A program made the position numbers and the translations under genes. Shown here one piece after another: positions 7,460 through 14,532 of a DNA stretch of 32,986 nt; the first letter of the stretch is position 1; each line of letters starts with the position of its first letter. The notes under the pieces were generated by a model. It did no database searches. It saw nothing but the letters and a program-made list of their open reading frames with translations, and was not told the DNA's origin. Origin of the DNA: Alphaproteobacteria bacterium (GTDB lineage Bacteria; Pseudomonadota; Alphaproteobacteria; Sphingomonadales; Kordiimonadaceae); the NCBI GenBank assembly GCA_021774695.1, contig JAJFIU010000119.1, positions 1-32,986 of the forward strand, written 5' to 3'.

Positions 7460-8287
7460 ATGCATTCAGTTACCATTTTGATCGCGCTTTTAGTGGTTAT
7501 TTTGACCGAATTAGCCTTTGGGCGTTTTATGCAAAAAGAACATACCAAACTCCGTGACGTGATTATGGAAATATTTTCGACTGCAAACGTATTTTTTATA
7601 GCGCCGCCGCTGGTGGTGGTAGGTGCATCCAGTTTGGCCGCGACTTTATTTCCCGAACATGCCGGTGCTTTGTCGCACCTTCCAGTGTGGGTTATGTTTT
7701 TGATGCTGATGGTGGGTGAAGACATGGCGCAATATTGGTGGCACCGCACCACCCATATGTTTCCCTTGCTGTATAATTTGCACCGGGTTCACCATGACGC
7801 AGATTACCTCAATAGCCGGATTGTCTACCGCAATGGTTTCTTCTTTTATTTTCTGCTGCCCAGTTTGTGGATTGCTGCGGCGCTGGTTTATTTGGGGCTC
7901 GGCGAGGTCTATGCTTTTTATATTGTTGCCAAAAACATCGTGATAATTGCCGCCCATTCCAGCGTTCACTGGGACGAGCCCTTGTATAAAATTAAATGGC
8001 TCAATCCTGTTATGTGGATTGTGGAGCGCACCATATCCACGCCGGCCACGCATTCCGCGCATCACGGTCGGCACAAGGAAGACGGCATTACCAACTATAA
8101 AGGTAATTTCGGAAACTTCTTTTTCCTGTGGGACGTACTGTTTGGCACCGCGAAAATCACCCGCAAATTCCCCGCCGAATACGGTGTTGAAAACCTGAAT
8201 GAGGTATCAGGCGCACAGTTGATGCTGTGGCCGCTGGTTGGGGCATCAAAGGGTAGCAAGGAAACTGTGGTTAAACCGGCTGAATAA
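7460..8287 (+). CDS. Sterol desaturase/fatty acid hydroxylase family membrane protein
   Basis: Integral membrane di-iron oxygenase of 275 residues. Hydrophobic segments lie near 4-20, 40-62, 76-90, 126-146 and 150-166. The histidine clusters of the family are all present: HRTTH at 95-99 (HX3H), HRVHH at 108-112 (HX2HH) and HSAHH at 198-202 (HX2HH), with additional H166 and H170. Relatives hydroxylate or desaturate sterols, carotenoids or fatty acyl chains with O2; the substrate here cannot be told. The ribosome binding site AAAGGGG is well placed before the ATG. The gene is followed by a strong terminator, so it is probably a single-gene unit, divergent from lysR with a candidate LysR box between them. 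Confidence 0.9.
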   Translation: MHSVTILIALLVVILTELAFGRFMQKEHTKLRDVIMEIFSTANVFFIAPPLVVVGASSLAATLFPEHAGALSHLPVWVMFLMLMVGEDMAQYWWHRTTHMFPLLYNLHRVHHDADYLNSRIVYRNGFFFYFLLPSLWIAAALVYLGLGEVYAFYIVAKNIVIIAAHSSVHWDEPLYKIKWLNPVMWIVERTISTPATHSAHHGRHKEDGITNYKGNFGNFFFLWDVLFGTAKITRKFPAEYGVENLNEVSGAQLMLWPLVGASKGSKETVVKPAE

Positions 8288-8318
8288 AACGCCCAAGTAT
8301 ATCTGTGAGCTGAATTCC

Positions 8319-8368
8319 ACTATTGCCGTTGCGAGCGGATGCTCGACGCGGCATAGTGTTCTTTTTTT
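8319..8368 (+). terminator. Rho-independent terminator after the sterol desaturase gene
   Basis: A long interrupted hairpin has three paired blocks: ACTAT (8319-8323) with ATAGT (8353-8357), GCCG (8325-8328) with CGGC (8349-8352), and CGAGC (8332-8336) with GCTCG (8341-8345) around a GGAT loop. A run of seven T (8362-8368) follows. It ends 31 bases after the desaturase stop and just before the carbonic-anhydrase-like gene. Confidence 0.75.
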
Positions 8369-8389
8369 GGTCTCGGGAAAGCAGTTATC

Positions 8390-8944
8390 ATGCAGCCACT
8401 TATCATGCCGCTTGGCGGCATAACGCCTAAAATTCATGACAGTGCATTCATCGCACCCGGCGCGGTCCTAATCGGCGACGTGGAAATCGGGCCAGATGCC
8501 AGCGTTTGGTATGGCTCCGTGCTGCGGGGCGATACCCACCGGATTATCGTCGGCGCGCGCAGTAACATTCAGGACGGCACCATCATTCATGTGGACGAGG
8601 CTGAACACGGCGGTACCCCCTGCATTATCGGCGATGATGTATTGGTAGGACACAAATGCATGCTTCATGGTTGCACGTTGGAAGATAGAGCGTTTGTTGG
8701 CATGTGTGCGACAGTGCTGGACCGTGCAACCGTTTCTTCGGGTGGCTTTTTGGCGGCTGGGGCCTTCCTGGGCTCGGGTAAAACGCTGCCGGGCGGCGAG
8801 ATGTGGGCTGGGTTACCGGCGCGAAAATTCCGCGACCTGAAGCCAGGCGAAGACGTTGGAATGCTGGCTGGCGCACGTTATTATGTCGAGGAGGCCGCAG
8901 GGCACAAAGTAGCATTGGCTGAGTTTTTAGCCGCTAAGCCCTAA
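8390..8944 (+). CDS. Gamma-class carbonic anhydrase-like protein (left-handed beta-helix)
   Basis: Hexapeptide-repeat protein of 184 residues in the gamma carbonic anhydrase/YrdA/PaaY group; these form trimers of left-handed beta-helices and may hydrate CO2. Diagnostic features are SVWYGSVLRGD at 38-48, NIQDG at 59-63 and the probable zinc-binding histidines H67, H88 and H93 (IIHVD and VGHKCMLHGC). The C-terminal helix is typical. Many members lack proven activity, so the name is kept cautious. A GGGAAA ribosome binding site precedes the ATG; an internal ATG five codons later is also possible. The gene is convergent with the unrecognised gene at 8951, with a 6-base gap. Confidence 0.9.
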   Translation: MQPLIMPLGGITPKIHDSAFIAPGAVLIGDVEIGPDASVWYGSVLRGDTHRIIVGARSNIQDGTIIHVDEAEHGGTPCIIGDDVLVGHKCMLHGCTLEDRAFVGMCATVLDRATVSSGGFLAAGAFLGSGKTLPGGEMWAGLPARKFRDLKPGEDVGMLAGARYYVEEAAGHKVALAEFLAAKP

Positions 8945-8950
8945 GCCCGA

Positions 8951-9517
8951 TTATTCTGGTTCAGCGCCGTCATCCTGCGCCTCGATTTCCACGGTATTTT
9001 GCGTTTCTGGAGTGGTCAGGGCTGTATTTTCAAGCACACCTGGCAGCGCTTCGTCGTTGGGGCGAAATTTCAGAACCACCGTGGGCAGGATACTCAACTC
9101 CAGCTCGATGTTGCTAAAGTGGAATTTTTTAAAATTCAATTTGCTGCGTGCGGCGCTGGCTCTAAACAGTGAATTGAGAATGGTGTTGACCAGCTTTTTG
9201 TCTTTGGTTTCTTCCAGCAGTTCAAGCTTTTCTTGCTCACCGATGAGTTGGCGCAGTCGCAGGTGCGGCACCACTTTGGGTGACAGGCCAAGGCCCACTT
9301 CTATTTCGGTGACATCGTATCCGGCGCGCTCGATATAGGGCAGTGCTTCATTAAACCGCGCAGCCGTTTTACTCAGGGCGTCGCCGCTGAATTCTTTCAG
9401 TCCGCCCACAGTGGCACTGTAGGCCGAACTGGCGTTTTCACTCCAGGTTTTGGTGCTTTCGCCGCCAATTAGTTTTTGGCGGATGTCTTCAAAAATGTCT
9501 GGCAGGCGCTTTGCCAT
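8951..9517 (-). CDS. Conserved-looking protein of unknown function
   Basis: I do not recognise this 188-residue protein. It is soluble, without signal peptide or clear membrane segment. The N-terminal 75 residues are polar with many small residues. Residues 75-150 look like a compact mixed domain (GYDVTEIEVGLGLSPKVVPH, then helices rich in E, K and L, then FKKFHFSNIELELSILPTVVLKF), and the last 35 residues are acidic and probably disordered. The start at 9517 is supported by an AGGGGA ribosome binding site about 4 bases upstream; an ATG eight codons earlier lacks one. It is convergent with the carbonic-anhydrase-like gene and divergent from an SDR gene, which gives no functional clue. Codon use resembles its neighbours, so it is likely a real native gene. 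Confidence 0.75.
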   Translation of the reverse strand: MAKRLPDIFEDIRQKLIGGESTKTWSENASSAYSATVGGLKEFSGDALSKTAARFNEALPYIERAGYDVTEIEVGLGLSPKVVPHLRLRQLIGEQEKLELLEETKDKKLVNTILNSLFRASAARSKLNFKKFHFSNIELELSILPTVVLKFRPNDEALPGVLENTALTTPETQNTVEIEAQDDGAEPE

Positions 9518-9681
9518 TTTAATCCCCTGGAGTTGCAGCATTCCCGAACTTTTATCTTCAGTTCGCTTATGATTAGATGGTCTACGCTGGCCGATAAAAC
9601 AAGAGAGAATTGAAACGCCCGCCTGTCGTCGTTTGAAATCCAGAGAGAGCGCCTTACATTTAACCGCAAGGGAGACGCTTT

Positions 9682-10647
9682 ATGAACAGCGATAAACAAG
9701 CAAAAACAGGCTCTGGCTTTGGCTTGCGGGCAACCGCTGCCGAAGTCATTACAGGCTGTGACTTAAGCGGTAAGACAGCGATAGTAACCGGAGGCTATTC
9801 AGGCCTTGGCTTTGAGACAGTCCGTGCCCTTGTCGGCGCCGGGGCAAAAGTTTATGTGCCTGCGCGCCGCCCCGATGTGGCGGCAAAAGCACTGTCGGAA
9901 TTCGGTGACGATGTGACGGTGGCTGCAATGGATCTGGCGGACCAGGACAGCGTTGCGCGCTTTGCCGCGGATTTCATTGCAACGGATACCGCGATCGATA
10001 TTCTTATTAATAATGCCGCGATAATGGCTTGCCCTGAAACCCGAGTTGGAAACGGTTGGGAAGCGCAATTCGGCGTGAACCATCTGGGGCATTTTGCCAT
10101 GACCAAAGGCCTGTTGCCGGCAGTTTTAAAGGCAGAATCGCCGCGTATTGTCAGCCTGTCATCCATAGCCCACAAGCAAAGCGATATTCGTTGGGATGAC
10201 ATTCATTTTGCCGCCGAGCCTTACGATAAATGGAAGGCTTACGGTCAGGCAAAAACCGCGAACGCGCTGTTTGCAGTTGGTCTGCAGGCGAAATTTGGCG
10301 GCGAGGGCTTGCTCGCCTTTTCAGTGCACCCGGGTGGGATTTTGACTCCGCTTCAACGCCATCTGCCTGTTGAGGAAATGGTTGCGATGGGCTGGACCGA
10401 TGAAAACGGCAATGTTTCAGAAGCGGCCAGTAAAATGTTCAAATCAACCGAGGGCGGTGCCGCTACCAGCATTTGGTGCGCTACAGCACCGCAAATTGCT
10501 GATTACGCTGGGCTATACTGCGAAGACTGCGACGTTGCAAATTTGATGACCGACGAATCGCCACGGTTTCTTGATGTTGCTGCCTGGGCAGTAGATGAAG
10601 CTGGCGCAGATCGTCTTTGGGAGATCAGCGAAGCGACACTAAATTAA
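9682..10647 (+). CDS. SDR family oxidoreductase, retinol dehydrogenase/WW-oxidoreductase-like
   Basis: Extended-length classical SDR (321 residues) of the type often annotated as retinol dehydrogenase-like or light-dependent protochlorophyllide reductase-like. It has TGGYSGLG at 36-43, NNAAIMA at 110-116, GVNHLGHF at 131-138, the catalytic serine in VSLSS at 157-161, and Y187/K191 in YGQAK. HPGGILTPL near 217-225 matches the HPG motif of this subgroup. The substrate is unknown; relatives reduce diverse carbonyls. A GGGAG ribosome binding site lies 7 bases before the ATG. It appears to be a single gene, followed by a 220-base intergenic region. Confidence 0.87.
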   Translation: MNSDKQAKTGSGFGLRATAAEVITGCDLSGKTAIVTGGYSGLGFETVRALVGAGAKVYVPARRPDVAAKALSEFGDDVTVAAMDLADQDSVARFAADFIATDTAIDILINNAAIMACPETRVGNGWEAQFGVNHLGHFAMTKGLLPAVLKAESPRIVSLSSIAHKQSDIRWDDIHFAAEPYDKWKAYGQAKTANALFAVGLQAKFGGEGLLAFSVHPGGILTPLQRHLPVEEMVAMGWTDENGNVSEAASKMFKSTEGGAATSIWCATAPQIADYAGLYCEDCDVANLMTDESPRFLDVAAWAVDEAGADRLWEISEATLN

Positions 10648-10676
10648 GTTGTTTGTTATGAAATTGGTAAATTGAT

Positions 10677-10697
10677 ATCAAAAAACGCGGTTTTGAT
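10677..10697. repeat. 7-bp inverted repeat after the SDR gene
   Basis: ATCAAAA (10677-10683) and TTTTGAT (10691-10697) flank AACGCGG, 30 bases after the SDR stop. It could act as a weak terminator, but the stem is AT-rich and no clean T tract follows. Confidence 0.3.
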
Positions 10698-10819
10698 GCT
10701 TTTGGACAGACAGATGCTTGACCCGCGCCCTGTTTTGCGTTGGTATCAAACACAAGGTGCTCTGGATATTGATTTTCTTTTTATCAATCATGCCGCGCCG
10801 TTAGGGTTAATATAGAAAT

Positions 10820-10847
10820 CAAAAGCAGGTTGGACAAACCGCTTTTG
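10820..10847 (+). promoter_or_regulatory. Leader hairpin immediately upstream of the terB-like gene
   Basis: CAAAAGC (10820-10826) pairs with GCTTTTG (10841-10847), and GGTT (10828-10831) with AACC (10837-10840), with one bulged A and a 5-base loop. This 11-bp stem ends a few bases before the purine-rich ribosome binding site GGGGAAGGA (10852-10860). There is no following T tract, so it looks like a leader structure rather than a terminator. Confidence 0.5.
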
Positions 10848-10867
10848 GATAGGGGAAGGAAGCAAAT

Positions 10868-11323
10868 ATGAGCGTCTCAAATCTGAGCCATGTCCTGAAA
10901 TTTTTCCGTTTGAGTGACAAAGAATTGACGGCCGAAGACAAAAAAGATTTGGTGGAAGAAGTTTTGCTGATGACGTTGGCGCGCGCGACTAGTGCTGATT
11001 TCAACATTGACCCTGTTGAGGTTGAGGTTGCCCAAGCCGTTATTAAAGAGGCTACTGGTTCCGAGATCAGTACGCAGGATATTCGAATTGCAGCTATTTC
11101 CGATTTGTATAAAGAGGCAACGATCGAAAAATACTTGTCGAAAATCAAATCAAAAATTGACTTGGCTGACCGGCAGCTTGTTGCCGAATCGTTATTGAAG
11201 CTGATCCGTGTTGATGGAAAGGTCAGTCCTTTCGAGATCGATTTTTACAACAGTGTTGTAAACTCGCTGGGTCTATCGCCTGCCGAATTGGCAGGACTGA
11301 ACCAAAGCCCGATCAGTCGCTGA
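10868..11323 (+). CDS. TerB-like (tellurite resistance TerB/DUF533 fold) protein
   Basis: Small, soluble, all-helical acidic protein of 151 residues. The pattern is that of TerB-domain proteins: two sets of helices ending in acidic turns, here DLVEEVLLMTLARATSADFNIDPVEVEVAQAVI (about 27-59) and LVAESLLKLIRVDGKVSPFEIDFYNSVVNSLGLS (about 104-137). The VDGKVSPFE segment is the typical metal-binding-like turn. TerB proteins bind divalent cations and occur in tellurite/stress operons and many other settings; no other ter gene is nearby, so tellurite resistance should not be assumed. A strong ribosome binding site precedes the ATG, and two hairpins with weak to fair T tracts follow the stop. It is probably a single-gene transcript. 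Confidence 0.8.
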   Translation: MSVSNLSHVLKFFRLSDKELTAEDKKDLVEEVLLMTLARATSADFNIDPVEVEVAQAVIKEATGSEISTQDIRIAAISDLYKEATIEKYLSKIKSKIDLADRQLVAESLLKLIRVDGKVSPFEIDFYNSVVNSLGLSPAELAGLNQSPISR

Positions 11324-11339
11324 TTTTTATAAGAACCAT

Positions 11340-11359
11340 GCGTCTTAAGGGACGCCTTT
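11340..11359 (+). terminator. Short hairpin after the terB-like gene
   Basis: GCGTC (11340-11344) pairs with GACGC (11351-11355) around a 6-base loop and is followed by CTTTG. It is a weak candidate terminator 17 bases after the stop, upstream of a better one at 11380. Confidence 0.35.
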
Positions 11360-11379
11360 GTTCGCGAATGTTGCCGTTG

Positions 11380-11408
11380 CTGCTGTCTGTCTAACAGGCA
11401 GCAGTTTT
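11380..11408 (+). terminator. Rho-independent terminator after the terB-like gene
   Basis: CTGCTG (11380-11385) pairs with CAGCAG (11399-11404), and CTG (11387-11389) with CAG (11395-11397), with a G-U pair between them and a 5-base loop. TTTT (11405-11408) then CGTTT follows. The 10-bp stem plus T tract fits an intrinsic terminator. Confidence 0.6.
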
Positions 11409-11466
11409 CGTTTGTGGGAACCGTCTCCGACAATTGACCGCTTATGGCGAAAGACGGCTGTAGCCA

Positions 11467-11492
11467 GATTCAATTTAACTAAAATTTGAATC
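11467..11492. promoter_or_regulatory. 7-bp dyad upstream of the pentapeptide-repeat gene
   Basis: GATTCAA (11467-11473) and TTGAATC (11486-11492) form a perfect inverted repeat with an AT-rich 12-base spacer. It lies upstream of the long leader hairpin and could be an operator; no cognate regulator is evident. Confidence 0.3.
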
Positions 11493-11511
11493 AAACCTTT
11501 ACGGAATGACA

Positions 11512-11570
11512 ATGGCTCTTGGGTATAGTTTGGATCAGGCGATGCTGCAGTAGCATATACCAAAAGCCAT
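11512..11570 (+). promoter_or_regulatory. Long leader hairpin abutting the ribosome binding site of the pentapeptide-repeat gene
   Basis: The left arm (11512-11527, starting ATGGCTCTTGG) and right arm (11556-11570, ending AAAAGCCAT) pair along about 14 of 15 positions, with one mismatch and one bulged G. The loop of 28 bases contains a small TGCT/AGCA hairpin. The right arm ends directly before the ribosome binding site (AGGATGGGG, 11571-11579), so folding could affect translation of the downstream gene. Confidence 0.5.
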
Positions 11571-11579
11571 AGGATGGGG

Positions 11580-12224
11580 ATGATGATGGACCTGAACACG
11601 CTGACAAAGACTTTTCCGTCGCACAAATTGGTGATGGGTGAGCAGTTTGCTCAAGAAACCATTAGCGCCCTGAAGATTAGCAGTGTTTTAAATTGGTCCG
11701 ATACGATATTTGTCAATTGCGATTTCAGTGAGGCCCAGTTTCACTTGTTGATGGTTTCAAGTGCGATCTTCTTCAAGTGCGATTTTTCCGGCGCGCGGTT
11801 TCGTGCTTGCGACATCGACGGCAGCGAGTTTATTTCCTGTAACTTAACCTGCGCCGAAATGCTCGGGTCTGAAGTAAGCGACACAACATTTATCGATTGC
11901 ATCATCGGCGGTATCAAGGGGCCAGTATGCCAACAAAACTTGAATTTCTACTTTCCGAGATACTCAAGAAACCTGCCGCTTACCTCGCAGGCTCCCTATT
12001 ATGTCATGACCACTGCTGGTGAACTTCTGTATATTTTTAAAACCGAAGACAGTTGGCGTATTCACGGGGAACACCGGCGCTTGATAATCAAGAATGAAGA
12101 GTTATCTAAGGCTGAAGAACCCTACAAAACCGCCATTGAAACGGTGTCCAAACTTGACGACCAGCGGATCAGCTTGCTGACCAGCAAAGAGAAAGTAAAA
12201 GCGAAGACAGGCGGCAAAACCTAA
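11580..12224 (+). CDS. Pentapeptide-repeat protein
   Basis: Soluble protein of about 214 residues. The N-terminal half carries degenerate pentapeptide repeats (pattern A/C/S-D/N-F-x-x): FVNCDFSEAQF, FFKCDFSGARFRACDIDGSEFISCNLTCAEM and TTFIDC, about 18 repeats forming a short quadrilateral beta-helix. The C-terminal half (about 120-214) is unlike the repeats and starts with an aromatic segment (NFYFPRYSRN, YYVMTTAGELLYIF), ending in a basic, lysine-rich helix. Four in-frame ATGs occur at 11574, 11580, 11583 and 11586; AGGA and GGGG at 11571-11579 support 11580-11586 best. Pentapeptide proteins range from DNA-gyrase mimics to scaffolds; the chain is short and the repeats irregular, so gyrase binding is not indicated. 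Its end overlaps the convergent glk gene by 4 bases. Confidence 0.75.
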   Translation: MMMDLNTLTKTFPSHKLVMGEQFAQETISALKISSVLNWSDTIFVNCDFSEAQFHLLMVSSAIFFKCDFSGARFRACDIDGSEFISCNLTCAEMLGSEVSDTTFIDCIIGGIKGPVCQQNLNFYFPRYSRNLPLTSQAPYYVMTTAGELLYIFKTEDSWRIHGEHRRLIIKNEELSKAEEPYKTAIETVSKLDDQRISLLTSKEKVKAKTGGKT

Positions 12225-13237
12225 AAGCTCCGCTTTTCGTCAATCGCATCTTTGGCGAGCAGCGCCGCGCCAATCAGCGCCGCTTCAGGGTCGGTAATAA
12301 GATTTAGCGGTATTTGCTCGACATATTTTTCCATGGGTGGTTTGTCGAGATAACATTCTACCAGCCGACTTTTTTGAACAAATTTAGCTATTTTGGGTAA
12401 AATGCCACCACCTAAATAAACGCCCCCTAGTGATCCGTGAATCAAGGCAATATCGCTGGCGACGCTGCCAAGCATCGTGCAGAAAACATTCAGTGTATCC
12501 ACGCATATTGGATCGCTTTCTTCCATCGCGAGCTGGCTGATTGTGCTGGGTTCATAATTTAGCGGTGACATATCGTGCAGGCTGCAAACGGCGCGGTATA
12601 TGCGCAGGATACCGATACCCGATAAAAATGTCTCAACCGTAATGCGCCCCATGCTTTCGCGTACCATATTCCAGACTTTGGTTTCCAGTTCGCCGGTCGG
12701 CACAAAGGCGCTGTGCCCGCCTTCGGTAGGGATCACCGTCACTTGGCTTTGCTTGCGTATAACCTGCGCAACGCCGAATCCGGTACCTGGACCCATCACG
12801 CTGATCGGTCCAGTGGCAGACGGGTTTGCCGCACCGTGCAGAGAGATTACATTGCTTGGGTCGAGGGCTGTAACGGACCGGGCCAGAGCCGCAAAATCGT
12901 TGGCGATTATGATGTTTTTCAACGCCAGCGGACCAGATAATTTTTCTGCCTCGAAATTCCAGCCAAGGTTGGTCAGGTAAGCCGACGCGCCGTCAGCAGG
13001 GCCAGCAACGGCAAAACAGGCGGACTGGATATTTTTTACCGGGCAATCCTTGATGTAGGTCTGGAGGAGTGGCAGCGGGTCGTGAAAATCAGCGCACGCA
13101 TATCCAGCAAAATGCTCGATCAATGGTGGGCGGGCGCTTGTATTTGCGCCTTGTGTCAATGTTGCAACAGCAAACCGGGCGTTGGTGCCGCCAATGTCGG
13201 CCACTATCACCTGCTGAATATTATTATCTTCGCTCAT
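12221..13237 (-). CDS. glk: Glucokinase
   Basis: Bacterial-type ATP-dependent glucokinase of 338 residues (family about 320-340), converting glucose to glucose 6-phosphate for the Entner-Doudoroff operon next to it. The phosphate-1 motif ADIGGTNARF is at 13-22, the catalytic aspartate is D114 in IANDFAALA, VMGPGTGFGVA follows at 148-158, and the sugar-binding TEGGHSAF is at 171-178. GGVYLGGGILPKI near the C-terminus is the adenosine-binding region. I start at the ATG at 13237; an upstream ATG at 13276 adds 13 residues without family similarity, and neither has a strong ribosome binding site. It is divergent from lacI with a shared palindrome between them, and probably repressed by that protein. 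Confidence 0.93.
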   Translation of the reverse strand: MSEDNNIQQVIVADIGGTNARFAVATLTQGANTSARPPLIEHFAGYACADFHDPLPLLQTYIKDCPVKNIQSACFAVAGPADGASAYLTNLGWNFEAEKLSGPLALKNIIIANDFAALARSVTALDPSNVISLHGAANPSATGPISVMGPGTGFGVAQVIRKQSQVTVIPTEGGHSAFVPTGELETKVWNMVRESMGRITVETFLSGIGILRIYRAVCSLHDMSPLNYEPSTISQLAMEESDPICVDTLNVFCTMLGSVASDIALIHGSLGGVYLGGGILPKIAKFVQKSRLVECYLDKPPMEKYVEQIPLNLITDPEAALIGAALLAKDAIDEKRSF

Positions 13238-13299
13238 TCGCTGGTTATCCAATATAGTGTTATTTCGGCTTGGCATGCCAGCCGACGCAATAGTATAAA

Positions 13300-13328
13300 T
13301 TGATAACCGTCATTGACAGCGCTGTCAA
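13300..13328 (-). promoter_or_regulatory. Candidate glk promoter
   Basis: On the minus strand TTGACA (13323-13328), inside the palindrome, is followed after 17 bases by TATCAA (13300-13305), a 4/6 match to the -10 box. The alternative -10 TATACT, at wider spacing, is slightly downstream. A repressor bound to the palindrome would cover the -35 box. Confidence 0.4.
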
Positions 13329-13329
13329 T
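13312..13329. promoter_or_regulatory. Perfect 18-bp palindrome, candidate LacI-family operator
   Basis: ATTGACAGCGCTGTCAAT is completely self-complementary and centred on GC, as expected for a LacI-family operator. It sits between divergent glk and lacI, 115 bases upstream of lacI. Each strand of the palindrome contains a full TTGACA -35 element, one for each direction. The obvious candidate ligand is the LacI protein encoded at 13444. Confidence 0.75.
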
Positions 13330-13342
13330 AAGCGTGTATCTG
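13313..13342 (+). promoter_or_regulatory. Candidate lacI/Entner-Doudoroff operon promoter
   Basis: TTGACA (13313-13318), inside the palindrome, is followed after 18 bases by TATCTG (13337-13342), a weak -10 match. The layout mirrors the glk promoter on the opposite strand. The -35 match is perfect; the -10 assignment is uncertain. Confidence 0.35.
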
Positions 13343-13443
13343 TTGAGCCTAAAGATTGGCGGACAGTAACACCGGTGAAGGTAGATTTGAGTTTCGGTTT
13401 GTCTGCCGAACTCTAACAGGCGAACTATAACAGGAAAGAAGCT

Positions 13444-14487
13444 ATGACATCTACGGCTACGATTAGTGATGTGGCCAAAATGGCGGGCGTATCGATTAAG
13501 ACGGTATCCCGGGTGGTCAACAACGAGCCGAATGTCAGGGCTAACACCCGCGAACTTGTTAATCAGGCCATTGTTGAGTTGAGCTATAAACCCAGCCTGG
13601 CGGCGCGCGGCCTCGCTGGGGGGCGCTCCTTTCTGATAGGCCTTTTGTATGATAACCCAAGCGACAGTTTCCTCGTTGAACTTCAGCGTGGCATCCTCAG
13701 GGCCTGCCGAGAAAAGCATTACGGCCTTGCGCTTTGCCCGGCTTTTTCAAAATCCACCGATGTGAAAACGGACATACTTGACTGGATCAGGGCGACCCAG
13801 CCAGATGGCGTAATTTTGTCGCCGCCTTTATCAGATAATATGGATGTTATAGACGCGCTTAGGGCAACTGGACTGAAATTTGTTTCGGTGTCGTCGGCAG
13901 GTACCGGGCACGGTCCGGCAGTTCATATCGACGAGGCAGAAGCCGCACGGCAAATGACACATCATCTGATCGAAACCGGTCATAGAAGATTAGGGTTTGT
14001 GAAAGGCCCCCTCGATCATGCCTGTACCCGACTTAGATATGAAGGTTTTTGTGCGGCGATGTCCGCGGCAGGTATTGCTGTTGACAACACCCTCGTTGCG
14101 GGCGGAAATTTTCACTTCGAATCGGGTGTTGAGGCGGCAGAGAAATTATTGTCAGGCGCCAGTCGGCCAACCGCCATTTTTGCTAGTAATGACGATATGG
14201 CGGCAGGCGTGATGCATGTGGCCCACCGAAAGGGCCTGTCGATACCGGGTGATCTGGCCGTTGCCGGTTTTGATGACACGCCCATGTCCCGTCAGTTTTG
14301 GCCGGGTCTTTCAACGGTCAGGCAGCCGGTGGAAATGATCGGGGAAATGGCGACCGAGCGACTGATGGCGGAAATACAGCGCGCGAAAAAAGAAAATGGA
14401 TTGCATGAAGCGGAAACCCCAGACGGTTCCTCCAATAGTGAAATTCTTTCTTTTGAACTGATGTTACGGGCGTCGACCCTGGGGTAA
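13444..14487 (+). CDS. LacI family transcriptional regulator of the Entner-Doudoroff genes
   Basis: LacI/GalR-type repressor of 347 residues. The DNA-binding domain TISDVAKMAGVSIKTVSRVVNNE spans 6-28, the hinge helix PSLAARGLAGGRS lies near 51-63, and a periplasmic-binding-protein-like effector domain follows (IGLLYDNPSDSFL near 65-77, IFASNDDMAAGVMHVA near 248-263, DLAVAGFDDTPMSRQFWPGLSTVRQP near 271-296). It heads the rightward operon and probably controls itself, glk and the downstream Entner-Doudoroff genes through the palindrome at 13312. A sugar phosphate or glucose-pathway intermediate such as KDPG or 6-phosphogluconate is a plausible inducer but is not proved. An AGGAAAG ribosome binding site precedes the ATG. 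Confidence 0.92.
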   Translation: MTSTATISDVAKMAGVSIKTVSRVVNNEPNVRANTRELVNQAIVELSYKPSLAARGLAGGRSFLIGLLYDNPSDSFLVELQRGILRACREKHYGLALCPAFSKSTDVKTDILDWIRATQPDGVILSPPLSDNMDVIDALRATGLKFVSVSSAGTGHGPAVHIDEAEAARQMTHHLIETGHRRLGFVKGPLDHACTRLRYEGFCAAMSAAGIAVDNTLVAGGNFHFESGVEAAEKLLSGASRPTAIFASNDDMAAGVMHVAHRKGLSIPGDLAVAGFDDTPMSRQFWPGLSTVRQPVEMIGEMATERLMAEIQRAKKENGLHEAETPDGSSNSEILSFELMLRASTLG

Positions 14488-14532
14488 TTAATCTTTCGAT
14501 CTAATGAAGTATAATGTGGTTCAATACCAACA

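Noticed and set aside
10868-11323. A tellurite resistance system
   Set aside because: Only a lone TerB-like domain protein is present; no terC, terD or terZ relatives are nearby.
11580-12224. Qnr-like gyrase-protecting pentapeptide protein
   Set aside because: Repeats are few and irregular and the C-terminal half is unrelated to Qnr or MfpA, so quinolone protection is not supported.
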